From contig NZ_FMIC01000002.1 in the NCBI RefSeq assembly GCF_900091625.1, positions 62,001 through 126,000 on the forward strand: a DNA stretch of 64,000 nt. Reading direction: 5' to 3'. The stretch is from Micromonospora peucetia. Lineage in GTDB: Bacteria > Actinomycetota > Actinomycetes > Mycobacteriales > Micromonosporaceae. The translations under genes and the position numbers were made by a program. Positions 40,891 through 48,364 of the stretch are shown piece after piece (the stretch's first letter is position 1; each line of letters begins with the position of its first letter). The notes beneath the pieces were generated by a model. That model had not been told where the DNA came from. It was given only the letters and a program-made list of their open reading frames with translations, and did not search any database.

Positions 40891-40933
40891 CCCGCCGACG
40901 GTCCGGGGGCTCGCCACGGCGGGCCCCCGCTGT

Positions 40934-40978
40934 CTGCGCGGGGACGGCCTGTGGCTCTGCGCGGGGACGGCCTGTGGC
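40934..40978. repeat. Two-copy tandem repeat (23-bp period)
   Basis: A 22-bp unit beginning CTGCGCGGGGACGG occurs at 40934-40955 and identically at 40957-40978, separated by one T. It lies upstream of the structured leader of the helicase gene. Confidence 0.7.
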
Positions 40979-41015
40979 GTGGCCCGGCGCGCTTGGTGAG
41001 GACGGCCGGGGCGCG

Positions 41016-41080
41016 GTATCTTTCTCAGTTCAGGGCAACAAAAAAGAACGGCTGTCGAAAGCCGTTCTTGAGAAGGATAC
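41016..41080 (+). ncRNA. Structured leader RNA of the HelD-family gene
   Basis: GTATCTTTCTC (41016-41026) pairs with GAGAAGGATAC (41070-41080), one wobble in 11. Inside, AAGAACGGCT (41044-41053) pairs perfectly with AGCCGTTCTT (41060-41069). The two right-hand arms are contiguous, so the stems can stack. On the opposite strand the inner hairpin is followed by six T residues. It ends 19 bases before the TTG start and resembles an attenuator or ligand-responsive leader. It is the most AT-rich spot in the neighbourhood. Confidence 0.5.
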
Positions 41081-41099
41081 TAACCAATTGGGAGACGGC

Positions 41100-43394
41100 T
41101 TGTCAAGGCATTCCGCCGATTCCGCTGAATTGCAGCCCGATGACGAGATCGGCGGCGAACAGGAATACGTCTCGATGCTCTACCGCCGGCTGGACGAGCT
41201 GCGTGAACAGGCCGCCGACCGGTTGACCGACGAGCTGCGGGCGACCGGCGGCACCCTCCAGGCCCGCTCCCAGCGCGACAGCGCGGTGCGGATGCACGCC
41301 GACCAGGTCGAGCAGTTCTCCGCCGTGGAGAGCGGCCTCTGCTTCGGTCGGCTCGACACCGACGGCGGCGACCCCCACTACATCGGCCGGATCGGGATCT
41401 TCGACACCAGTGGCGACTACGACCCGCTGTTGATGGACTGGCGCGCCCCGGCGGCCCGTGCCTTCTACCTCGCCACCGCGGCCAACCCCCAGGGGGTCCG
41501 TCGCCGCCGGCACCTGCGCACCCGGGAACGAAAGGTGGTCGCGCTCAACGACGAGGTGCTGGACCTGGCCACCGCCTCCCCCACCGCACACGAGGAGCTG
41601 ACCGGCGAGGCGTCGCTGCTCGCCGCGCTCAACGCCGGCCGCACCGGCCGGATGCGCGACATCGTCGAGACCATCCAGGTCGAGCAGGACCGGATCATCC
41701 GCGCCGACCTGCCGGGCGTGCTGGTGGTGCAGGGTGGCCCGGGCACCGGCAAAACCGCGGTCGCGCTGCACCGCGCGGCGTACCTGCTCTACACCCACCG
41801 GGATCAGCTCTCCACCCGGGGCGTACTCATGGTCGGTCCGAACGCCACGTTCCTGCGCTACATCTCCCAGGTGCTCCCGGCGCTGGCGGAGACGGGCGTG
41901 TTACTGCGCACCCCGGGCGACCTCTTCCCCGGGGTCAGCGCCCGCCGCAGCGAGCCCGCCGCGACGGCCGCGCTGAAGGGCCGCGCGGTGATGGTCGACG
42001 TGCTGGCCGCCGCCGTCCGGGACCGGCAGTGGGTGCCCGACGAGCCGCTGGAGATCGAGCTGCCGCAGCAGGAGGTGCTACGGCTCGACCCGGAGACCGT
42101 CCGCGCCGCCCGGGACCGGGCCCGTCGGTCCGACCGGCCGCACAACCTGGCCCGGGCGCTCTTCGACGTCGAGATCGTCCACGCCCTCGCGGCCCAGGTG
42201 GCCGAGCGGATCGGTGCCGACCCGCTGGGCGGGGAGAACCTGCTCGACGAGGCCGACGTGGCGGAGATCCGCCGCGAGCTGCGCGAGGAGCCCGAGGTGC
42301 AGGCCGTGCTGGACCGGCTCTGGCCGGTGCTCACCCCGCAGCGCCTGCTCGCCGACCTGTACGCCGCCACCGACCGGCTCGCCGTCGCCGCGCCCATGCT
42401 CACCGACGCCGAGCGGGCCATGCTGCACCGCGAGCCGGGCGGCTGGACGCCGGCCGACGCACCCCTGCTGGACGAGGCGGCCGAGCTGCTCGGCGAGGAC
42501 GAGCGGGCCGCCACCGCCCGTCGGGAGCGGATCCGGGCCATGCAACGGGAGTACGCCGAGGGCGTGCTGGAGATCGCCCGGGGCTCCCGCTCCATCGACG
42601 TCGAGGACGAGGCCGAAGGCGGTGAGATCCTCGGCGTGACCGACCTGATCGACGCCGACCGACTGCTGGAACGACAGGAGGAGGCGGACCGGCTGACCAC
42701 CGCGCAGCGGGCCGCCGCCGACCGGGGCTGGGCGTTCGGGCACGTGATCGTCGACGAGGCGCAGGAGCTGTCGCCGATGGCATGGCGGCTACTGATGCGC
42801 CGCTGCCCGAGCCGTTCGATGACGATCGTCGGGGACGTGGCGCAGACCGGCGCCCTGGCCGGCACCCCGTCCTGGGCGGACGCGCTGGAGCCGTACGTGG
42901 CGCAGCGGTGGCGGCTGGAGGAGCTGACCGTCAGCTACCGCACCCCGGCCGAGATCATGGCTGTCGCCGCCGAGGTGCTGGCCGAGATCGACCCAGCGCT
43001 GCGCCCACCCCGCTCCGTACGCTCCAGCGGGTTGCCGCCGTGGGATCGCGCGGTGCCGCCGCAGCGGCTGACGGCGGAGCTGGTGGCCGCCGCGACCCGG
43101 GAGGCGGCCGGCCTGGACGACGGCCGGCTCGGGGTGATCGTGCCGGCCGGCCGGGTCGACGAGTTGGGCGCCGCGCTCACCGCCGCCCTGCCCGAGGCGG
43201 CCGTCGGCGAGGACCCGGAGCTGGAGAGCCGGGCGGTGGTGCTGACCGTCGACCAGGCCAAGGGCCTCGAATTCGACTCGGTCCTCCTGGTCGACCCCGA
43301 CCGCATCGTGGCGGAGTCACCGCGGGGCCGCAGCGACCTCTACGTCGCCCTCACCCGCGCCACCCAACGCCTGGGCATCCTCCGCCCCACCTGA
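41100..43394 (+). CDS. helD: HelD-family RNA polymerase recycling ATPase (UvrD/Rep-like)
   Basis: A 764-residue superfamily 1 ATPase. The N-terminal coiled-coil arm (YVSMLYRRLDELREQAADRL) is the part that probes the RNA polymerase channel in HelD. Walker A is VVQGGPGTGKTAVALHRAAY, Walker B is HVIVDEAQELSP, followed by SMTIVGDVAQTG, and the C-terminal motifs are DQAKGLEFDSVLLVDP and LYVALTRATQRLGIL. HelD/HelR proteins clear stalled or rifamycin-bound RNA polymerase from DNA. The TTG at 41100 has GGGAG five bases upstream; no ATG fits. The structured leader suggests regulated expression. Identity is firm; whether it confers rifamycin tolerance is inference. Confidence 0.9.
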   Translation: MSRHSADSAELQPDDEIGGEQEYVSMLYRRLDELREQAADRLTDELRATGGTLQARSQRDSAVRMHADQVEQFSAVESGLCFGRLDTDGGDPHYIGRIGIFDTSGDYDPLLMDWRAPAARAFYLATAANPQGVRRRRHLRTRERKVVALNDEVLDLATASPTAHEELTGEASLLAALNAGRTGRMRDIVETIQVEQDRIIRADLPGVLVVQGGPGTGKTAVALHRAAYLLYTHRDQLSTRGVLMVGPNATFLRYISQVLPALAETGVLLRTPGDLFPGVSARRSEPAATAALKGRAVMVDVLAAAVRDRQWVPDEPLEIELPQQEVLRLDPETVRAARDRARRSDRPHNLARALFDVEIVHALAAQVAERIGADPLGGENLLDEADVAEIRRELREEPEVQAVLDRLWPVLTPQRLLADLYAATDRLAVAAPMLTDAERAMLHREPGGWTPADAPLLDEAAELLGEDERAATARRERIRAMQREYAEGVLEIARGSRSIDVEDEAEGGEILGVTDLIDADRLLERQEEADRLTTAQRAAADRGWAFGHVIVDEAQELSPMAWRLLMRRCPSRSMTIVGDVAQTGALAGTPSWADALEPYVAQRWRLEELTVSYRTPAEIMAVAAEVLAEIDPALRPPRSVRSSGLPPWDRAVPPQRLTAELVAAATREAAGLDDGRLGVIVPAGRVDELGAALTAALPEAAVGEDPELESRAVVLTVDQAKGLEFDSVLLVDPDRIVAESPRGRSDLYVALTRATQRLGILRPT

Positions 43395-43471
43395 CTCACC
43401 CACCCTCCCCCAGCTCGGCCTCGGCCCCCGGCCCCGGCCCCCCGCACCCGGCCCCCGGCCCCCGCGCCCGG

Positions 43472-43528
43472 CGATCATGAGGTTGGCGGCGATGTGGATC
43501 TCCGCGACTGCCGCCAACCTCATGATCG
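43472..43528. repeat. Palindromic repeat family A, copy 1
   Basis: CGATCATGAGGTTGGCGGC (43472-43490) and its perfect complement (43510-43528) form a 19-bp stem around a 19-base loop. A second copy with the same arms is at 58301-58361. It lies after the helicase gene and before a convergent gene, so it may also terminate transcription. Confidence 0.8.
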
Positions 43529-43585
43529 ACTCGGAAGGGCCAGGGCCGGAGGGCCCAGCGGGGCGGGGAAGGTGGGTTCAGTGGG

Positions 43586-43999
43586 TCAGTCCGGGGTGAA
43601 GTCGCCGATCTGGCTGGCGCTACTGGACTGGTCGCTGGTGGAGCCGCCCGCCGGGGTACTCAGGCCGCCGGTGGTGGCGTCGCCCGTGGTGGTCGGCGCC
43701 ACCTTGCCTGGGTGCCGCTCCGGTTGCCGCGCCAACCGGCGCACGCTGGCCGGGCCGGCGGTGCCGCCGGTCGTGGTGACCGCGCCCTGCCCTCGGGTCG
43801 GTCCCCCGTCCCGCAGCACCTCCGGGTCGATCGGGACGTGGGCCGGGTCGTCCGGGTCCTCGTCCTGAATGACCCGCTGCACATCGGTACGGGGCACGGT
43901 CACCTCGTCCAGGGCGCCCTCGCCGTACACGCCACCGGCGATCCGGTCCTCGGCCCGCCGGGCGGCATCCTGTCGCATGTCGTCCTCACGCACGTCCAT
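43586..43999 (-). CDS. Hypothetical hydrophilic, probably disordered protein
   Basis: A 137-residue protein beginning MDVREDDMRQDAARRAEDR. The first 80 residues are charged, with VTVPRTDVQRVIQDEDPDDP, and the C-terminal half is Thr/Gly/Ser-rich and low complexity (TTTGDATTGG and SSSASQIGDFTPD). No cysteine, signal or membrane segment. The ATG at 43999 has GCGAGGTG upstream; longer in-frame extensions look like non-coding sequence. It is not a family I recognise. Confidence 0.65.
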   Translation of the reverse strand: MDVREDDMRQDAARRAEDRIAGGVYGEGALDEVTVPRTDVQRVIQDEDPDDPAHVPIDPEVLRDGGPTRGQGAVTTTGGTAGPASVRRLARQPERHPGKVAPTTTGDATTGGLSTPAGGSTSDQSSSASQIGDFTPD

Positions 44000-44321
44000 C
44001 ACCTCGCAGAAGTGTCGGTCCGGATGCGTGCCCGGCGGCCGGGCCGGCAAACCCGCCCCGGCGGTGAGCCGACTGCGGGTCGTCAGGACGGCGTACCCCG
44101 TGCGGGCCACGCCCCGCCCCGGGCCGGCCGCACCACACCCGGTGGCAGGACCGGGGGCCGGGTGGGGCCGTATTTTTCCGATCGCCGTGGGTGTTACTGC
44201 CTCCGCCGGCTCGGGTAGACGGCGGGTGCCCCCGCCATGAACGCGAACCGTGCCGTGGCCGACACGCGGTAGCGGGGCGAGGGAACGCAGGTACGACTCA
44301 TCGCATCCTGAGGAGGACAAG

Positions 44322-44699
44322 ATGAGCACGCAGGCTGCTTCCACCAGGCCGATGAACCGACCGACGCAGGACGCGCAGAACCGCGCGATGCAGGAGGCGC
44401 CCACCCGTCCCATGCCGACGATGGGTGACGGGCACCGGGAGCAGATGCCGTCGCCGGGGACGGAGACCAAGCAGTCGTTCCTGACGACGGAGTTCTGGAT
44501 CTACGCCGCCGCGGTCGCGGTCGTGGTGATCGCCGCGTTCTGGCGCGGTCCCGCCACCAACGGGCTGAACATCAACAACCCGAACCAGGCCTGGTGGTAC
44601 CTGACCATCCTGACCGTCGGTTACCTGGGCAGCCGGGGCCTGGCCAAGGCCGGTAGCGCCCGACGGTCCGGCGCCGAGCGAAGCATGCGCCGGCGCTGA
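44322..44699 (+). CDS. Small membrane protein with two helices
   Basis: A 125-residue protein. The first 65 residues are hydrophilic and Gln/Met/Pro-rich with repeated RPM motifs (STRPMNRPT, PTRPMPTMG). Two transmembrane helices follow: FWIYAAAVAVVVIAAFW and AWWYLTILTVGYLGSRGL, joined by a loop containing NGLNINNPN. Its C-terminus is basic. GAGGAGG precedes the ATG. Similar proteins are widespread in actinomycetes without known function. A strong terminator follows. Confidence 0.8.
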   Translation: MSTQAASTRPMNRPTQDAQNRAMQEAPTRPMPTMGDGHREQMPSPGTETKQSFLTTEFWIYAAAVAVVVIAAFWRGPATNGLNINNPNQAWWYLTILTVGYLGSRGLAKAGSARRSGAERSMRRR

Positions 44700-44714
44700 C
44701 CATCCGGCAACGTG

Positions 44715-44750
44715 ACGGTGGCCTCCGGGATACGTCCCGGAGGCCACCGT
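44715..44750. terminator. Bidirectional terminator between convergent genes
   Basis: ACGGTGGCCTCCGGGA and its exact complement form a 16-bp stem with a TACG loop, starting 16 bases after the small membrane protein gene and ahead of the convergent Spo0M gene. Confidence 0.75.
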
Positions 44751-44810
44751 TGCATGCTGTCGAACAGAACCGTCTGCGACATCACCGCCGACGGACCATT
44801 CGCGGTTGCC

Positions 44811-45788
44811 CTACTCCTCGAAACCGCCGAAGTCCTCACCGGAGTCGCCCTCGAAGGCATCGCCGATCATGTCACCGACGATCATGCCCCCTACGGCTCC
44901 CAACGCGGCACCGGCGACGACGCCGCCCATGCCGACGCCCCGGCCGTGCCCGTGCCCATGCCCGCCGAACTTGTGGCCCTGACCGCCGAAGCCGTGGCCG
45001 CCGCGCAGGCTGCCGTAGCGGGACGTGGTCTCCCGCAGCCAGCCGTCGACCACCTGCGCCCAGTCCGTCCGGCCGGCCTCGTCGTGCGAGACCCGGTAGT
45101 GGCCGAAGGCATCGTGCCCAGGGGCCAGGAACCCGCCGCGCTTGTCGCACTCGAGGATGACCTCGAGCCCGTGCGGGCTGGTGACGAAGGTCAGCTCGAC
45201 CTCCTTGATGGTGCTCGCGTACTGCGGCGAGGCGAAGAACTCGATCTCCTGGTAGAACGGCAGCGTCTGCTGCGTGCCGCGGATGTGGCCGCGCTCCAGG
45301 TCGGCGTGCTTGAACCGGAAGCCGAGCTGCTGGAACGCCTCCAGGATCCGCTCGTGCACCGGCAACGGGTGCACGTTGACCTGGTCCAGGTCACCCTTGT
45401 CCACCGCGCGGGCGATGGCCAGCTCGGTGCGCAGCCCCATCGTCATGCCGCGCAGCCGCTGCCCGTAGACGTCGGTGATCGGGGTCTCCCACGGCACCGG
45501 AAGCTGGAAGGGGATGGCGAGCTGCTGCTTCGGGGCGAGCTGGAGCGGGCCGCTGACCTGCATCCGGTGGAACTCCATGACGCCGGCGTACTCCGCGTCG
45601 TGGCCCTCGATCTCGACCCGGGTGACCAGGCCGAGGACGACCTGCTCGATCTTGGCCGGCGCGTCGCCGCCGAGCAGGTTCACCTGCCCCTCAAGGGTCA
45701 GGCCGGGTCGGGTGTTCGGGTTGGCCAGGACGGTGTCGACGCTTGGGCCGCCCACGCCGAATGCGCTCAACATCTTCTTGAAGACCAT
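44811..45788 (-). CDS. spo0M: Spo0M (sporulation-control) family protein
   Basis: A 325-residue protein with the arrestin-like Spo0M domain over the first 240 residues: MVFKKMLSAFGVGGPSVDTV at the start, EIEGHDAEYAGVMEFHRMQV, PFQLPVPWETPITDVYGQ and LPFYQEIEFFASPQYA. The C-terminus is Gly/His-rich (GGHGHGHGRG), followed by a glycine-zipper-like AGAALGAVGGMIVGDMIGD and an acidic end, which may bind metal or membrane. Spo0M proteins influence sporulation and cell division in Bacillus and actinomycetes. GGGAG lies before the ATG at 45788. Confidence 0.9.
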   Translation of the reverse strand: MVFKKMLSAFGVGGPSVDTVLANPNTRPGLTLEGQVNLLGGDAPAKIEQVVLGLVTRVEIEGHDAEYAGVMEFHRMQVSGPLQLAPKQQLAIPFQLPVPWETPITDVYGQRLRGMTMGLRTELAIARAVDKGDLDQVNVHPLPVHERILEAFQQLGFRFKHADLERGHIRGTQQTLPFYQEIEFFASPQYASTIKEVELTFVTSPHGLEVILECDKRGGFLAPGHDAFGHYRVSHDEAGRTDWAQVVDGWLRETTSRYGSLRGGHGFGGQGHKFGGHGHGHGRGVGMGGVVAGAALGAVGGMIVGDMIGDAFEGDSGEDFGGFEE

Positions 45789-45974
45789 CGGAACTCCCGC
45801 GCAAAGACACCGCGCTCCACCCTGGAGCCGGTAGCTGACTACCCGGGACCTTATCGAGGACCGCTGTGAAGTGTCTGTGAGGGCACGCCGTGGCGAGAGG
45901 AACACCGCAGGTGGGCCGGCGTATCCCGCCGTTTCGCGCGGCGGCTCGCTGCTGCCGTCCCCGTTGGCGCGGGG

Positions 45975-46118
45975 CAGCGCCGCCCCGGTTGGCAGGCAGC
46001 GCCGCCCCGGTTGGCAGGCAGCGCCGCCCCGGTTGGCGCAGGCGGTGCCGGCCCGCTTGGCGCAGGCGGTGCCGGCCCGCTTGGCGCAGGCGGTGCCGCC
46101 GTTGGCACAGGCGGTGCC
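45975..46118. repeat. Minisatellite of 21-24 bp units
   Basis: Six units and a partial seventh: two identical 22-bp units (cagcgccgccccggttggcagg-type, 45975-46018), a 24-bp variant, two identical 24-bp units (46043-46090) and a 21-bp unit, all sharing TTGGC(A/G). The array lies upstream of Spo0M and has no spacer-repeat alternation, so it is not CRISPR. Confidence 0.8.
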
Positions 46119-46201
46119 GGGCGCGGCGACAGGGGCAGCTTGACCTCAAGCGCGGTTCAGCTCGAAGACTGTCGCAGGTCGAGAAGATCGGAGCCGACCG
46201 A

Positions 46202-46280
46202 CTGATCACGCCCTCAAACGGTGATCAGGACACCATGGACCCTAAGACAGCCGGGTAACGTCCATGACGTCCTGATCACC
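46202..46280. repeat. Large imperfect palindrome with alternative pairings
   Basis: Positions 46220-46240 (GGTGATCAGGAC then CCATGGAC) pair with 46260-46280 in 19 of 21 positions around a 19-base loop. The left arm could instead pair with CTGATCAC at 46202-46209. The rest of 45789-46455 holds the minisatellite and a short tandem repeat and no gene. Confidence 0.65.
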
Positions 46281-46281
46281 T

Positions 46282-46323
46282 GCGCCCGCGCGTCTCCGCC
46301 CGGCGCCCGCGCGTCTCCGCCCG
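46282..46323. repeat. 21-bp tandem duplication
   Basis: The unit gcgcccgcgcgtctccgcccg occurs twice in direct succession (46282-46302, 46303-46323), followed by a degraded third start. It adjoins the large palindrome. Confidence 0.7.
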
Positions 46324-46455
46324 GCGCTCGCGGGAGGCGGCGCTAGGCGGTTGGCGTCACACAGTGCCGCCAGGCTGCTGTCACTACTTTTCGTGACTTG
46401 CGTCCGGCGGGCATCGGGAGTGGGGCTGGCCGCCCGTACGCCCGCAGTGCATTGC

Positions 46456-47055
46456 TCAGGAGGCGGTGATGGCGGGGAAGCCGTCGAAGAGTGCGCCCAT
46501 CGCCCGCCGGATCCGGGTCTCTGCCGCCGAGTCGGTTCCGTCGGTGACTGCGACGTGGTGCAGCACGCCGACCACCGCCAGGGCCAGGGCCTCCGTGTCG
46601 GCGCCTGCGGCCACCCGTCCGAGTTGCTGCTCGGCGGCCAGGTAGCCGGCGACTGCATGCTCGACCGCTTGCAAGCCGGCGGTCCCGCCGCCCAGTACGG
46701 TCTCGACCTTTGCCACCAGGTCAGGCCGGATGGCCATCAGCCGGGTCAACGCCAGCAGTGTGTCCAGCGGCGTTGCCAGGATGGCCTGGTTCAGGTTTCC
46801 GGCAACCGTGCCGGACCCCGCGCGCTCCGAGAGGCCGGCCACCTCGCCGGAGATGTGAAAGGTCCGGTCGATGGCATATCCGACCAGGAAGTCGTCGAAG
46901 TTCGCGAAGTGTGCGTAGAGCAGCCCGGTGGCGACGCCAGCCTCGCGCGTCACGGCCCGGCCGGTGAGCCGGCTCGGCCCGTCTCCCGCGATCAACCGCT
47001 CGACGGCAGCGAAGAGTTGCTGCCGAACTTGTGGGATGGCTACTCCGCGCGGCAT
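46456..47055 (-). CDS. TetR-family repressor
   Basis: A 199-residue regulator. The helix-turn-helix is LTGRAVTREAGVATGLLYAHFANFDDFL (residues 30-57). The C-terminal ligand domain is helical with a Leu/Ala-rich dimer interface. It is divergent from an FAD monooxygenase gene, with two palindromic sites between them, the usual repressor-target arrangement. It probably responds to the monooxygenase substrate, perhaps an antibiotic or aromatic compound. Confidence 0.92.
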   Translation of the reverse strand: MPRGVAIPQVRQQLFAAVERLIAGDGPSRLTGRAVTREAGVATGLLYAHFANFDDFLVGYAIDRTFHISGEVAGLSERAGSGTVAGNLNQAILATPLDTLLALTRLMAIRPDLVAKVETVLGGGTAGLQAVEHAVAGYLAAEQQLGRVAAGADTEALALAVVGVLHHVAVTDGTDSAAETRIRRAMGALFDGFPAITAS

Positions 47056-47098
47056 GCCTGAAGTCTAGGCGGTGCCGCCGGTCCTCGTTGCGTCAGAA

Positions 47099-47134
47099 TG
47101 AACAGTCGCTCATACTAGTTTGAGCGAACGCTCA
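47099..47134. promoter_or_regulatory. Twin TetR operator sites
   Basis: TGAGCG-aa-CGCTCA (47121-47134) is a perfect dyad. TGAACA-gt-CGCTCA (47099-47112) is a weaker copy, centred 22 bp (two helical turns) away. Both lie between the divergent TetR and monooxygenase genes, so two dimers could bind side by side. Confidence 0.6.
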
Positions 47135-47155
47135 TTCTTACCGTGGGAGTGCTGG

Positions 47156-48310
47156 ATGAAACGTGCAGTGATCGTGGGAGCGGGCATCGCAGGGCTGGCC
47201 ACCGCACTGCGACTCGGACAAGACGGGTGGCAGACGGTCGTGGTGGAACGCGCCCCGGCCCGACGCAGCAGCGGCTACCTGGTCAACCTGCTCGGACCGG
47301 GCTACGACGCCGCCGAGCGCCTCGGCCTGCTCACCGCGCTGTCCGCCCACGACCTCGGTCTGTTCACCACCGTGCTGGTCCGCGCCGACGGACGACCCAA
47401 GTTCACCGTGCCGTCCGCCATCGCCGAGGCCGCCCTCGGCAAACGGGTCATGTCGGTGTTCCGCGGCGACCTGGAGTCCACGCTGTACGACGCGGTGCGT
47501 GATCGCACCGAGATCCGCTTCGGCACCACCGTCACCTCCATGGACCAGGACACCGGCCGGGTACGGGTGGCGTTGAGCGACGGCACCACGGAAGACGCCG
47601 ACCTGCTGGTCGGCGCCGACGGAGTGCACTCCGCCACCCGGACGGCCGTGTTCGGCTCCAGCTTCCGGGTCGACCTGCCGTACGTTGTGGGCGCCTTTCC
47701 CCTGCCCCATCCGGTGGCAGACGTGCCGGGGTCGTCCGGCACCACGTTCATCGGTCCGGGGCGCACAGCGGCGATCGTCAACCTGGGCCCGCAACGGTCA
47801 TCGGCGTTCTTCACGTACCGATGCGAGGACCCGGCCGCCGAGCTGGGGCGCGGACCGGTGGACGCGCTCGGCGTGGCGTTCGGGGATCTGGGCGGGGGCG
47901 TTCCCGATGCGATTCGCCACCTCGAGAAAGACCCGGCCGGCGCCTACTTCGACACGGTCAGCCAGGTGGTCATGCCGCGCTGGAGCACCGGTCGGGTCGC
48001 GCTGCTCGGGGACGCAGCCTGGTGCGTCACGCTCTTCGCCGGACACGGGGCGGCTCTCGCGCTCGCCGGAGCAGACCAACTCGGTGCCGCCCTGCAGCGG
48101 CACGACGACGTCCCGACGGCACTGACCGAGTGGGAAACAGGACTGCGCCCGGAAGCCACCAAACGGCAGGCACTCGCCCGCCGCGGAATGCTCCAGTACG
48201 CGCCACCCAGCCGGTTCCATGTGTGGATGAGCGACCTGACTGTCCGGGCGATCACGCTCCCAGGTGTTCGCGGTCTCGTCCGGCGCGGCATCGACCGCGC
48301 AAACCGCTGA
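47156..48310 (+). CDS. FAD-dependent aromatic monooxygenase
   Basis: A 384-residue group A flavin monooxygenase. The N-terminal FAD motif is VIVGAGIAGLATALRLGQDG, the DG motif is LLVGADGVHSATRTAVFG, and the GD motif is GRVALLGDAAWCVTLFAGHG. The size and GSGYLVNLLGPGYDAAERLG region fit the TetX/PHBH-like group that hydroxylates aromatic compounds and tetracycline-type drugs. GGGAG precedes the ATG at 47156. Control by the divergent TetR suggests an inducible detoxifying enzyme. Confidence 0.9.
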   Translation: MKRAVIVGAGIAGLATALRLGQDGWQTVVVERAPARRSSGYLVNLLGPGYDAAERLGLLTALSAHDLGLFTTVLVRADGRPKFTVPSAIAEAALGKRVMSVFRGDLESTLYDAVRDRTEIRFGTTVTSMDQDTGRVRVALSDGTTEDADLLVGADGVHSATRTAVFGSSFRVDLPYVVGAFPLPHPVADVPGSSGTTFIGPGRTAAIVNLGPQRSSAFFTYRCEDPAAELGRGPVDALGVAFGDLGGGVPDAIRHLEKDPAGAYFDTVSQVVMPRWSTGRVALLGDAAWCVTLFAGHGAALALAGADQLGAALQRHDDVPTALTEWETGLRPEATKRQALARRGMLQYAPPSRFHVWMSDLTVRAITLPGVRGLVRRGIDRANR

Positions 48311-48364
48311 CAGGGCGCACGGTCAGCGGCACGAACGGGCGCACGTCGCGCACCGCAACCGACA

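Noticed and set aside
40990..41100. Rifamycin-associated element upstream of the HelD-family gene
   Set aside because: The known element is a 19-bp inverted repeat of the GGGGCTTGC type. Nothing like it is present; only the different stem-loop described was found.
43317..43523. Short - strand frame starting MRLAAVAEIHIAANLMI
   Set aside because: It is produced by the palindromic repeat family A; a look-alike frame arises at the second copy (57800-58354). The similarity comes from the repeat, not from protein selection.
45975..46118. Possible CRISPR array
   Set aside because: Units are directly adjacent with no unique spacers and no cas genes are nearby. It is a minisatellite.
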